Made by a program: the position numbers and the translations under genes. A DNA stretch of 64,000 nucleotides from Avena insularis (taxonomy: Eukaryota; Streptophyta; Magnoliopsida; Poales; Poaceae). Location of the stretch: positions 73,208,253 through 73,272,252 of the forward strand of contig CM042688.1 in NCBI GenBank assembly GCA_023614405.1, given 5' to 3'. Below, in pieces: positions 22,418 to 32,433 of the stretch. The notes below the pieces were generated by a model. That model did no database searches, had not been told where the DNA came from, and saw only the letters and a list, made by a program, of their open reading frames with translations. How positions within the stretch are numbered: the first letter of the stretch is position 1; every line of letters starts with the position of its first letter.

Positions 22418-23240
22418 TGTCGTGGTGGTGTCACGGCAGATGCCATGGATAGGCTAAAGGTGGGGACTAATATGCGCTAGGGGAATCCAGGGAGGGATAG
22501 TAGAGTGATTCTCTACACAGAAGCTTTGTATTGATGTTCAATCTCAAAGATTACAAGTGCTCCTCGAGCTGTATTGACAAGAGGAGGAAGAAGAAACTCT
22601 CTTACTCTTGCCTACCAACTAGCCCAAGAACCCTAGATCCACTAGTGCTCAACCAACTAGAATTTTCCCAACTCTGTATCAGAAAAAACCCAACCCCTCT
22701 ACCAGAAACCTAACCCCCCCTTATATAGAGGTGGTTCGGTCCTGGCCTAGGGCATACGTGGAGGCATATTCCTAAGAATATGCCCCCGCCAAAAGTATTA
22801 ACCCGATAGGGGTGCTTTTCCCCCGCGTCACACTTGCTTTAGCAATGTAGCCTCTGCGGCACCCGCGTCAGCCGACGTGAGCATCGTCACCCTTGTCGGC
22901 CATGATCCGGTAGTCCTGCCCTTGCTTTATTCGCTCATCCAGTATGCACCGGACCTTCTTTTTTGACCAGAGAGATTCCTTCCTTCTCCTAGAAGCCAAG
23001 CGAGGATCCGGATCACAGTTGATCCGGCCACACCAATTCCTGCATATAACTTAGACAAGCATTTCTGACTTACTCCTTAAGTCGGACGAGACAATGTTAG
23101 GCGACCCCCTGGTCCGGGTTACTCCGTGATCCGGCCTGCCTTGAGGTGACTCGGCAAGCATCCGCTTTGACCTTGCCAAACCTCGGCTAACTCGGCCCTT
23201 ATACCCCGGAGTGACCCTACCCGGGGGTATCCCCCCAACA
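22418..23240 (-). repeat. E2 LTR (5' LTR in element orientation)
   Basis: 823 bp, longer than its partner through a 10-bp indel near 22875. TATATAA on the - strand at 22721-22728 is the likely TATA box. It ends at 23240, followed by the CTGAG duplication. Confidence 0.9.
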
Positions 23241-23352
23241 CTGAGTTCGATAAACCTTGGGTGATCCACTTAAGGGAAAACTTGCTGCTGTTCTACAAAC
23301 CTCTGCACTTGGAGGCCCAATAACTGTCTACAAGAATAGAAGTGTGTAGACA
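23241..23352 (+). repeat. E2 target duplication and LTR2 of E1, right part
   Basis: Bases 23241-23245 (CTGAG) are the second copy of E2's target duplication. The remaining 107 bp match the end of LTR1 and finish GTAGACA. The two parts of LTR2 total 1411 bp, against 1412 for LTR1. The sequence that follows is unrelated to the element, so this is E1's right end. Confidence 0.88.
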
Positions 23353-23625
23353 TCATGGGCCATGCGTGTCTGGTTCCTGAGCAAGACCTCCCAGTGATAT
23401 GTACGCGGGCAAGGTACCAAAAATTTTTGTCCAATGCGCGCGACAGGGCTTTTGAACCAGGAAGGCGCGAGTTTTTTTGACAAGTCCACACGCTAGGTTC
23501 CCCACCTGTCAGCCGAATGTGGACGGTAGGATTCTGCCCGAGTTATTAAGTAGGGATAAATCACGCTTCAGCACTACCCTGACATCCAAAGGCTACTCTT
23601 TCCTCTACCCTCGCTCCCCTTGCTC

Positions 23626-24201
23626 ATGGCTCGCAGCTCGTGCAGTTCGTCTCGGGCGGAATCAGGGTCGGCTCAACACCGTCAGGCGGGTGCCCCCATC
23701 AGGTACCGGAGGGCGCCCTATGATTACTACCTCGATATGCTGTGTTTGTGTGGTGAGAAGATGTCGAGATGCATTTCATGGACTGACGAAAATACTGCAG
23801 GAAAATTCAGCAACTACAACATCAGAGCGGTAAGTTCCCATCAGGTACAATGGTAACTCTGATCCGTAAAGCGTAATGTAATTCTTTTTTGTTTCCTTCG
23901 ATCTACTATGCAGGAAGGAGGGGACTGGTGACAAGTTTGTGTGGATCAAAAGCCACCGATGTGTTTTCACAGAGAGCTTGTTCAGGATCTGCGTGATGCT
24001 ATGTGGGACAAGAAAGAGGAGATTCGTGCGATGGAGCGAGAGATCCGGGAGCTTCGCCAGGTGCAGGGGAGGCAGGGGCAGGGAGGTGGTGAGATAGACA
24101 GGCTCAAGATTAGGCCAGATAGTGGACACAATTTCCTCATTATATGGGCATTATCTGTTGCATGTGCACTTTATGTTGCCATGTCGTTGTCCAGCAGCTA
24201 A
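23626..24201 (+). pseudogene. GRF-type zinc-finger protein with C-terminal membrane segment
   Basis: Exon 1 (23626-23829) starts MARSSCSSS and encodes the first half of a GRF-like zinc finger (LCLCGEKMSRCISWTDEN). A GTAAGT donor at 23830 and CAG acceptor ending 23913 define an 84-bp intron. Exon 2 (23914-24201) continues the finger, then encodes a coiled coil (LVQDLRDAMWDKKEEIRAM) and a hydrophobic C-terminus (FLIIWALSVACALYVAM). This finger, coil and tail layout is common in grass genes near DNA transposons. Exon 2 has a TGA right after GGDW and an apparent compensating indel before PPMCFHRE, so the copy is broken. It converges on the transposase gene and may be captured or an accessory gene of the MULE. 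Confidence 0.6.
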
Positions 24202-24581
24202 AATAAGTTGCTGCTTCATGGAGTGTAGCGGCCAGCTTAAGAAATTGTTTTCTAGCCTAGAAACTTATCATAAGTGTAATGCCAACAACAAGGATTTATT
24301 AAGCGCCTATAAATAAATCATGTCTGTGCCACTAACACCCATCGATTTTGGAGAGGATTTAACCGCTCAGCTATCGCGATTGTTCAGATAGTAGTGGCAC
24401 AGTCACAATTTTGGATTCAACTAGTGGCCTCGGCCGTATCAAACCCTAAAGTCGCGATACATTTTACTTCGAGTACGGGAGGCAGATTGTTTCGCCCGAC
24501 AAGTTCCACGCACATGCTCCAGAGTTTAACCGAACTACATATATAGGTTCAAGTTCAATACATCATTAGGCTGCTACACTG
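24202..24581. other. Spacer between convergent GRF and transposase genes
   Basis: 380 bp holding the likely 3' ends of both genes. No ORF or repeat recognised. Confidence 0.4.
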
Positions 24582-25291
24582 CTAGCCCTCTTTCTCTGCT
24601 TGGGTGCCAACTTTCTTCCTCTTTCCTTCACGTCCACGCTTCTTCATCTCTGCCTTCTTCCTCTTCCTGGTGCCAATTTTCTTACCTTCACGCATTCGCA
24701 TCTCCGGGCCGAGGGAAGTCAGGCCAATCAGCACCAGAATCTTGTCCGGCATCATCACTCCACTCGTTTTGGTTTTCTTCCCACAGCAAAATCACTGAGT
24801 CGGCTATCTTGTTTCTTACCTTGTGCTTCCTATAAAAAAAACAGTACATGGATTACTACCTTATATCTACAGACTATAAACAATTTTTTGTGTGAACGTA
24901 CCATCTCATACCTAGGTTTGGGAGCATTAAGGGGACATCTAGCTGCTCTATGGCCTATAAGATGGCAGGTCTTGCATCTATTTTTGCCCTTCTTTGTAGC
25001 ACAGAAAGCCGAACCCTTCTTCTCGAGAAAATTCTTAAACCTATTCACCTGGGGTCTTCCTCTGCCCCTTTTTGTAACTGGCTGGCAAAGCTCGAAAGAC
25101 AGTTGGACTTGAGGCCACTGAGATGGGTCTATACATGGCTCGACGGATCTAGTGTACGCAGCTCTGAACTTTTCCATAGAGTAGTAGTATGACAAATACT
25201 GATCCAAATGTGGTAGAGTTCTTTTCTTCACCAAGAAGGCCAAGGCGTGGTCGCAAGGTTTCCCGGTATGCTGCCACTCTAAGCAGGTGCA
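24582..25291 (-). pseudogene. MULE transposase C-terminus: SWIM finger, zinc knuckle, basic tail
   Basis: Directly after an in-frame TAA the - strand reads CTCLEWQHTGKPCDHAL, a complete SWIM zinc finger (C-x-C...C-x-H) typical of MULE transposases. The TAA stands where Gln (CAA) would fit. The frame continues to a zinc knuckle CKTCHLIGHRAARC (about 24930-24980) and KPRYEM. A GTACGT donor (intron 24830-24901) leads to a short exon with basic residues (VGRKPKRVE). A second frame to 24582 encodes a Lys/Arg-rich tail that could be a nuclear localisation signal. Confidence 0.65.
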
Positions 25292-26772
25292 TTATCGTAG
25301 CTGGATGTTCACAACATCCCTTTTGCCACTCTTGGACATATCGACCACCTCATAGCTTCTGCTGGTTGATGGTAGAATCTTAAGATGAGCAAGTCCTCGG
25401 CTTCTCTTGTGCAGTTGCTGTACAACTGGCGGTAGCATATGTCCTCTAAGTCTCCTACCGATCTCTCTCCTTATATTTAATAGCTTCATGATCATACCAC
25501 ATATGTTGTCCATCAAGATATGAACATGACGCACTTTTATGTCCTTCACCCAGTTATTCAGGCATTCTGCAAGGTTGTTGTTTATGTAATCAACTTTGAT
25601 GTCAGGGTTGAATTGACTCCTCTTCAATAGCTGCGAATGATGGATGGCTAAGTACTCTGGAAGTTCAGGGGCATCGGCAAAAATCTTGCTCATGAAATAA
25701 TCGCTGCTACTAGGTTTGTAAACTCTAGCAGCATGAAACATGTAACGAAATATGCTGCCTGCGTAGTGTGAGTACAAGTTGAGCATCATATGGGCATGTC
25801 ATTCTCTACCTTCAGCTCGCGGGAACACCTCCTTCATCGTGATTCACACCCTTTGCATGCATCCGTGGATATAGCCAATGGATCCATGTGGCCTATTGAT
25901 CTCCGAGCTGCCTCATAAACCAGCACCGCTTTCCTCCGTTCGCTTTCAAACAACCCGAATGCCACTAGGAACATCCAGCCAGACCATCAAGTTGTGGCGA
26001 TGGCAAACCTTTCCATTTGCCGCTTAGGACAAAGTCTTCACACTCGAGATTTACCTATAGCCGCCCTTGAATCCATCGATGCAAGGTTTAAGTGCCATGA
26101 AAAATCTTTTGAAATATATTTTACCACCTTCTGATTCCGTGTCAATCTCCCCAACACTCCCCGGACACCTAGCTTGTACCTCCGCCTTGAAGTTGTATAG
26201 CATCCTGAAGCTATTGGTCCAATCCCCGTGCAAGACCCCTAGAGCTTTCTCTTTACCTTTCCAAACCGTGTAATACGGAAGGACAATGTTGTATTTAGAA
26301 CCGAGGCTAGTATGAATATTCTTCGCGGTCTCCTTAGGGTTATCCTTTAGTATGGACATAGATTGCATAGCCACCCACTCCGTATCAGCCATTAAGGATT
26401 TCAGTTTGCTGCCTGTCGGACACATGTGTGGAGGGCCCATTTTGTTCACCTACAACACAGATTCATTTAAAAGATAAGCAGAGTCGACTAGTTGCCAGAA
26501 AGATATCGCACATCAATTGTAGTTATAGAGTGAAAAGAGAGAGAGAGAGAGAGAGTTCTAATGGTTTGCTGCATTCATTGCCCCAATACCCTAATTGCAG
26601 TCGACGCAGGTAAGGATCTTGCTGTGATCCTCCATGGACAATGTAACTCGGCCCGTCCATTCATCCATGTTAACTTGCAAACGGCCTCATACCTCTCGGC
26701 AGAGTTCTTCAGTCGATAAATGTCGAACTCCCCCTTGATACAAAAAATGTCGGAATGACATCCTAAACTCAT
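25292..26772 (-). pseudogene. MULE transposase core (fragmented)
   Basis: The - strand fragments are, in order: 26772 down to 26575; 26449-26051 with ALKPCIDGF, the stretch before the first catalytic Asp region in MULE transposases; and 25789-25292 with YINNNLAECLNNWVKDIK, which holds the conserved Glu of the DDE triad. Between 26050 and 25790 the sequence is frameshifted and the LDG-type catalytic motif is not readable. The order matches MuDR-family transposases, but the enzyme is inactive. Confidence 0.68.
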
Positions 26773-27049
26773 GCATGCTCCTGAACTCGGTGCCGACCGA
26801 AATTATAGGATACTCATGGTCATGTTTCATTTCTTCTACTTCCACACCCAAATCATCGACTAGAATACTAGCCTCATCGTTAAGTTCCTCGTCTATTTCA
26901 TCATCACCAGATTCTTGATCCTCTACAGTGCCTGCTTCTTCATATGATTCAGAATCTTCGCCATCATCTCTAATGCCTAGTACTGCACACATCATATTGA
27001 CTCCCATGGGTGGGGCTGCACCATCGCTCCACCGGATGGATAGGAACAT
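26687..27049 (-). pseudogene. MULE N-terminal MuDR domain fragment
   Basis: A 120-codon frame with a long acidic stretch (DGEDSESYEEAGTVEDQES), then ISVGTEFRSMHEFRMSFRHF, resembling the MuDR-type N-terminal DNA-binding region (F-x-VG-x-F-x-S...F). It connects to the transposase core downstream. The first codon of the open frame is not a clear start; this is an internal segment of a larger ORF. Confidence 0.6.
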
Positions 27050-27205
27050 TGCCCCACCACCTCACCGCAACTCTATTTTCTCCAAGACACTGTTGGTTCT
27101 GCAACCACATGGGGTGGTCTTACGCTTGCATGCATCCTAGGTACTTCAAAGGACAAACAGCAATGAATCAATTTCATCTTGAGTGCATGTAACCTCTTGC
27201 TCTTC

Positions 27206-27724
27206 CTATGTACATCCTCCTTCCTGATGTAATCTTTCCGATGGTATCAAGAGGGCTTGACATCCGCTCCATTCCCCATCAAAGGCTAGCCTTTGTCGCC
27301 GCTCTTGGGTGTGATCTCCATCGCCTCCCTCATGGGTGTTGGCTCTGTGGTGCCGCATTATTGCTGACCTCGTGGTGTGTTCTTCTTGAATTAGCCCTTT
27401 TGCTGCTACTATTGGGCGTGTTCTCCTTCTTCGGGCATTATTGCACGACCCATGGCGTGTTCCGCTCCAAATTAGCCCTTTTGCTGCTACTATTGGGCGT
27501 CTTCTCCTTCGTGCTGGCATTATTGCCTGACCTCAGCAGTGTGTTCGCTCCAAATTAGCCCTTTTGCTGCTACTATTGGGCGTGTTCTCCTTCGTGCTAG
27601 CATAATTCCCTGACAACGGCGTGTTCTGCTCCAAATTAGTGTTTTTTCTGCTCCCACTGGGTGTGGTAGCCTCCGTGCTGGCCATCTTCGCCTCTTTGCT
27701 ACCACTCCTGGGAGTGTTCACCAC
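27206..27724 (-). repeat. In-frame 81-83-bp tandem repeats in the MULE ORF
   Basis: Four units recur at 27391, 27472, 27555 and 27636, most 81 bp long (27 codons). On the - strand they encode a Ser-, Asn- and Lys-rich motif (KENTPNSSSKRANLE). Two units differ by 2 bp, which shifts the frame. The block lies between the N-terminal domain and the MuDR domain and was probably a disordered linker. Confidence 0.75.
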
Positions 27725-27796
27725 CGTGCTAGCCCTCTTAGCGTTTTTGCTTCTACCGTTCGGTGTGGCATTTTTACTGGATCTCAGGGGTGTACT

Positions 27797-29486
27797 CTAT
27801 GGCGTGGTGCCTTTTGTCGTGCGACTCTTGGGCGTCCTCTTCTCTGGTGTGGTCTCCTTGGTGATGTTCTTCTTTGGGGTGCCCTTTTTGGGGATGCTCT
27901 TCCTGCACCTCATTATGACGCTCCTCTGTAAGACTCTCCTCTGTTCGAAGCCACCCTGAGTCGCACCAGCCCCAGTGATGCCATGGATCAGGTCTTGCAT
28001 GCCTTCTAAAAGTCCATCATCTCTATTGTCGAGTTCCAATTCCTCTCCAACCATGAGCACTACCAAGTGGAAGTAAACTTCACCTCTATAATGTTTCCTT
28101 GTAAACGGTACGACTAAATCCCTGGTATCTTTCACTTCGATAGAATTTTTGCTCCTGTAACCATAATATAACAAACGTGCTTCCTGGGAGGACCCCCACA
28201 GCACCTTCACACGTAACGATGCCATCAGGTCAGATAACTCTACCACTTCAGGGTCGATTCGCCAAGGATTACATCAAACTCGTATAGAATTTTTCCGTGC
28301 CATCATCTAATTTTGCAAAGATAATCCATGACATCGATATGAACGATTACTTTGCCATCATCAGGTTCTTCAGGATAGAAACCTCCGAGAAGTTCAAGAG
28401 ATGGAGCGGCACCATCAGACCCAGCCCCAATGCCACCGCCGCCATCACCAGTGTCATCATTAGCTGGATCAACCTCGGTGGAAGTACCAGGACCAGGAGC
28501 AAGGCGAGGGCCCTTAGCAGCGGGAGCTACATTACATGGTGGACAGGCAGGGCCCCTTCTAACGACAGCCACAATAGGATCAGCTGCTACCATGCCACCT
28601 CGACGATCAGGAGCAGTTCCCACAATAGAAGTGTTTTGAGTGCTAGCAGAGTCCAGACCATGAGCTGGCTTTAGACCAGCAGCTCGCTAAACCCGAGCAC
28701 GGGTTCGAGGAGGAGAGAAGGCATCAGTCTTTGCAACAACAATGGGGCAGCCTCCGGAAGCCTTAGTTTGCTCAACAGCGGCAGAGATTGGGTCAACAGC
28801 GTCCAGATCAACAACAACATGAGGACGACCAGTACCAGCAGGTTCCAGAGCACGGGTTCGCACAACTTCAGGATGGTTTCGAGGAGGAGGAGCACACAAG
28901 GCGACGGTCTTGGCAACAACAGCGGGAAGCATCCGGACGCCTTTGTTTTCTCAACAGCAGCATGGATTGGGTGAGCAGCAGCTGCAGCAACACGGGCATG
29001 GGGAAGGGGACGACCAGTACCAGCAGATTCTAGAGCAGAGTTTTCAACAACGGCAATACGGGGACTCCTATGAGGAGGTTGCCTGACAGAAGCATGTCGC
29101 GGATGAGGAACCACATTTTGCTCAACAACAGCAGGGGTTCGAGTTAGACCTCCCTGTCTAGTAATAGCTGGGTGACTCCCAGTAGTAGGAGCTTCCTCAT
29201 CCACTATGTTACACACCAGCATAACCACGCGAAGCCTAACATGTTGTTTCATCAACCCAATTAGCTGACTGTCACACTCTATAGGAACCTTGAAGCCTCG
29301 TTCATCAAGGAGGCTGAACCGTGCAGTCTGCTCCGGCCTCATTTCAGCAAGTTCAGGCACAGCAGCAACCAAACCAGGGATAGTGCATAACTGCACAGGC
29401 GCTACTTCCATCTTCAGATTCTGAGCCTCTTTCCACGTGCTCTTCCCATGCGCTAATTTAATGAGGTAGCCGCAGATGGTGACCAT
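27797..29486 (-). pseudogene. MULE N-terminal region (frameshifted)
   Basis: Frames 29486-28671, 28932-28687, 28623-28303 and 28246-27797 read in succession. The first begins TICGYLIKLAHGKSTWKEAQN and looks like a folded domain up to about residue 100, followed by Pro- and Ala-rich low-complexity sequence. The last (VELSDLMASLRVKVLWGSSQEARLL... EVYFHLVVL) resembles the N-terminal domain preceding MuDR in grass MULE proteins. The sequence around 28824 (GACGACCAGTACC) recurs at 29009 within a larger repeat, an internal duplication of about 185 bp. Several frameshifts break the ORF. Confidence 0.5.
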
Positions 29487-30206
29487 AACCGTGTAGTTGG
29501 GTTCAGCGGAGATCCTAGTTGACAGAAAATTGGAGACAAAAGATAAGAATTTTTTGTCAGCGTCGTGCTAGCAAACAATTCTATGTTCGATATATTTCTG
29601 TAATGACAATAGCCAGCTGGCAGTTATAGGTAGTGCGAATAGCAAAGAGAAGAGTAGCTCACCCGAAATTAGCCAGAAGTACTTCTTCCTCGGCAAATGG
29701 ATCTGCCATCCTCCGTGCTGCTCAGCTCGTCGGTGGTAGAGGCGGGCTAGATCGTCGCAACGGCTGGCACGACATTTGGAATTAGAGCTCGGTAGCAGCG
29801 AGTAGGCGCAGCAACTTGGCACCAGAAGTCAAAAGCCCGAAGAGATCATTCTGGTTGGAGAGGGGATTTTGACGCCGCTGGTGCTAGGGTTCATGCGAAA
29901 GGAGGGAGGGGTGGATTTGTGAATTTGGTCAACGCACGATGCTCCTTCAGTATCTCTTTTCGCCTACATGGTTGCCGCGTTGGCGCTCGCATCACAGAAA
30001 TATTACTGACATGAGGGTCCCGACCGTCTACTTCACGGGGCAGTTTCACGACATGTTTGGATTTGGTAGGGGTGAGACGAGTTTGCATCGAAATGGCCCC
30101 TCTTGGTAGTTGGCGGCCCAAATTTTCGAAACGCGGTAATTTCAAGCAACTTAGGTACCACCATGCACTGGCTTGCCAACTTTGGTACCGCAGACGAACA
30201 AGCCCC
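29487..30206 (-). other. MULE 5' flank and right end
   Basis: 720 bp upstream of the MULE reading frames (- strand). No ORF is supported. Two GGTACC-centred motifs at about 30150-30190 may belong to a terminal inverted repeat, but the left-side match is weak. Confidence 0.35.
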
Positions 30207-30518
30207 AATAGTAGGTGGACTGAAAATATCATATTCATCATTGTATTCATCATAAATTGGAGGTATAGTATCATCAAAGTAAATTTTCTCCTCTAAAGAT
30301 GGGGGACTAAAAAGATCATTTTCATAAACACTAGCTTCCCCAAGCTTAGACTTTTCCATAGCATTAGCAATAATGGTGTCCAAAGAATTCATACCAACAA
30401 CATTGCTATTAGCATGCAAATAAAGTTCCATAGGTTTTTTAATTTTCTCTTCAAACACTTCATGTCCTAACTCAAGATAAATACTATAAAGCTCTCTAAT
30501 TTTGTTGTTGTTTTCCAT
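30207..30518 (-). pseudogene. gag: Gag N-terminal fragment of E3
   Basis: The ATG at 30518 starts MENNNKIRELYSIYLELG, matching E1 gag. The matching sequence stops after FSPPTI at 30207, before the capsid domain. The frame continues by chance into the neighbouring MULE flank. Confidence 0.8.
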
Positions 30519-30624
30519 TAAGCCTAACTAGTGAAAACAAGAAACAAAAGTACAAAATTGCAGAATCTAAAGGAAATAACTTTGAGCACTCACACCGGAG
30601 GATGTGAGTACCTTTTACCTTACC

Positions 30625-30710
30625 TCCCCGGCAACGGCACCAGAAAATACTTGCTGGCGCGTGGTTGACGTGGGAGCTTCTTCCTCTTCAGTTCCCCGGC
30701 AACGACACCA
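30625..30710 (-). promoter_or_regulatory. Double primer-binding site of E3
   Basis: On the - strand the first copy at 30710-30693 reads TGGTGTCGTTGCCGGGGA and the second at 30642-30625 reads TGGTGCCGTTGCCGGGGA. Both differ from tRNA-Asp complementarity by one or two bases. The arrangement parallels E1, with a shorter period of 68 bp. Confidence 0.75.
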
Positions 30711-30723
30711 GAAAATAGCTTGA

Positions 30724-32137
30724 TGTCTACGCACTTCTATTCTTGTAGACAGTTGTTGGGCCTCCAAGTGTAGAGGTTTGTAGAACAGCAGCAAGTTTCC
30801 CTTAAGTGGATTACCCAAGGTTTATCGAACTCAGGGAGGAAGTGGTCAAAGGTATCCCCTCTTAAGCAACCCTGTAATCAAGATACAAGAAGTCTCTTGT
30901 GTCCCCAACACACCCAATACACTTGTCAAGTGTATAGGTGCACTAGTTCGGCAAAGAGATAGTGAAATACAAGTGGTATAGATAATTATAAGTGGTAATG
31001 GTGATAGAAAATAGCTTGATGGCATGGAAAAGACTAAAGTAAAACTGAAATAAAGATGGAAGCAAGCAAACATGTAATAGATCTAATAGAAAATGGTGTT
31101 TTAGTGCTTAGAAACAAGGCCTAGGGATCATACTTTCGCTAGTGAACACTCTCATATAAATATCTTCTCTTCATAATACTACTCTGAACAACTCTCTGGT
31201 TGGACACTCTAATCTATGGTAGGGCTATAACAGCACTCCTCAAAGTTCGCTTTCCGCATCTAGATAACCCCACACTGTCACCTTGAGCACTAGATGGTTC
31301 AAACAAACACCACAATTTCATAGAGACATCCAACTCCAAATATAACTCATAACAAGTATTTGTAATCTCTAGCCTAAGTGCCACCATGGTGTACACGCTG
31401 TCACTTTCACACGCATGGGGGAGAGCAGAGATCTATTAAAGCACTTGAGTAGCAAGGTAGATCTATAGATTACAAGCTCATGATCACAATATGATCATGC
31501 ATAGAGAGAGATGAACACATATCTACCGGTAGAACCCTTAGCCTCGAGAGAGAACTACTCCCTCCTTATCATGGGAATCAACAATGGTGACGGAGATGGT
31601 GGTGGAGATTGATGGAGATGGTTCCGGGGGCACTTTCCTATCCCGGTAGGGTGACGGAACAGAGACTTTCTATCCCCCGAATCTCCCCTTCGGTGGTGGC
31701 GGCGTTGCAGAACTTTTCGTGGCTGGAGGCTTGCGATTTAGAGTTTTTGCATCGGGGGAGATATATAGGCGAAAGAGGCAAGGTCGGTGGGTGGCCAGGG
31801 GGCCCACACCACCTGGTGGTGCGGCCTGGGCTATCCCGTGCCACCACATGGTGTGGCCGCCCTATGGCCCCTCTCTGTCTCGTCTTCTGGCTCCGTCTCG
31901 TCTTCCGGTAAAATATCGACTTTGGCTTTTGTCCGGTCCAATTCCGAGAATATTCATTTTCTAACTTTCCTGGAACCAAAAACAGCAGAAAACAGGCAAC
32001 TGGCACTGTGGCATCTTGTTAATAGGTTAGTCCAATAAATCATATGAAAAGTACTCCAAAGTGTGGACAAAACACAAGAAAGTAGATAAAACCAAGCATG
32101 GAACAACAAAAATTATAGATACATTTGAAATGTATCA
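30724..32137 (-). repeat. LTR of E3
   Basis: 1414 bp, the reverse complement of the E1 LTR type throughout U3, R and U5. It begins TGATACATTT at 32137 and ends GTAGACA at 30724 in element orientation. Confidence 0.9.
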
Positions 32138-32433
32138 CTACCCGAGACCTAGCCTATCTATATAAAGGCTAGGAGGGGGCAGTGAGGAGGACAATTCAAA
32201 CCCTAGTTTCCACAACCATCGCCAGATTGCATCTGCACACCCCTGTAACTTTCGACTCCCTCGATAATTCCAAGACAAGACAAGCAGGAGTAGGGACCTC
32301 GACGAGGCCTGAACCTGGGTAAACCTTGCGTCCCTGTGTGCTTGTTTGCTAGTAGATTGATGCCTCCAGCGCTCCCTCCTTCTCCAAAACCCAAGTCCAT
32401 AACAATGGGCATTGGCGAGTTAAACCCTCATCA
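32138..32433 (+). repeat. Truncated 5' LTR of E4
   Basis: The last 296 bp of the LTR, including TATATAAA at 32159-32166. The left edge is exactly the outer end of E3's LTR. The primer site follows as TTGAAGCCGTCTGTGGGAA (32435-32453), probably derived from TTGGCGCC... by two changes. Confidence 0.88.

Larger units (their letters stand above)
9419..23240 (-). mobile_element. E2: complete Tat-lineage Ty3/gypsy retrotransposon
   Basis: A 13,822-bp element nested in LTR2 of E1 and bounded by CTGAG duplications. Read on the - strand the order is LTR (22418-23240), primer site, gag, protease, RT, RNase H, integrase (to 15724), then an ORF in the opposite sense (10946-15112 on +), polypurine tract and LTR (9419-10232). 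An additional antisense ORF between pol and the 3' LTR is a known trait of several Tat-lineage elements. LTRs differ at about 27 of 813 compared positions by eye, plus a 10-bp indel. Pol has at least one stop and several frameshifts, so this copy is defective. E7 at 60344 belongs to the same family. Confidence 0.9.
23353..30206 (-). mobile_element. Decayed Mutator-like element (MULE), ends uncertain
   Basis: Between E1's right end and E3's broken end lies a block encoding MULE transposase remains on the - strand (24582-29486) and a GRF zinc-finger ORF on the + strand (23626-24201). No convincing terminal inverted repeat or 9-bp duplication could be established. GGTACC motifs occur near both sides (about 23414 on the left; two copies within 30140-30190 on the right) with only weak flanking similarity. 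The true ends may therefore lie inside these limits. Confidence 0.6.
30207..32137 (-). mobile_element. E3: truncated E1-type Athila element
   Basis: On the - strand: an LTR (32137 to 30724), double primer site, leader and the first about 102 codons of gag, then an abrupt end at 30207. It is the same family as E1 through LTR, leader and gag. The right edge coincides with the break in E4's 5' LTR, so E3 inserted into that LTR; the rest of E3 and the other part of the E4 LTR are missing from this side. Confidence 0.85.

Noticed and set aside
23353..23420. Left terminal inverted repeat of the MULE
   Set aside because: Only a GGTACC core and scattered bases match the right side, which is too weak to call.
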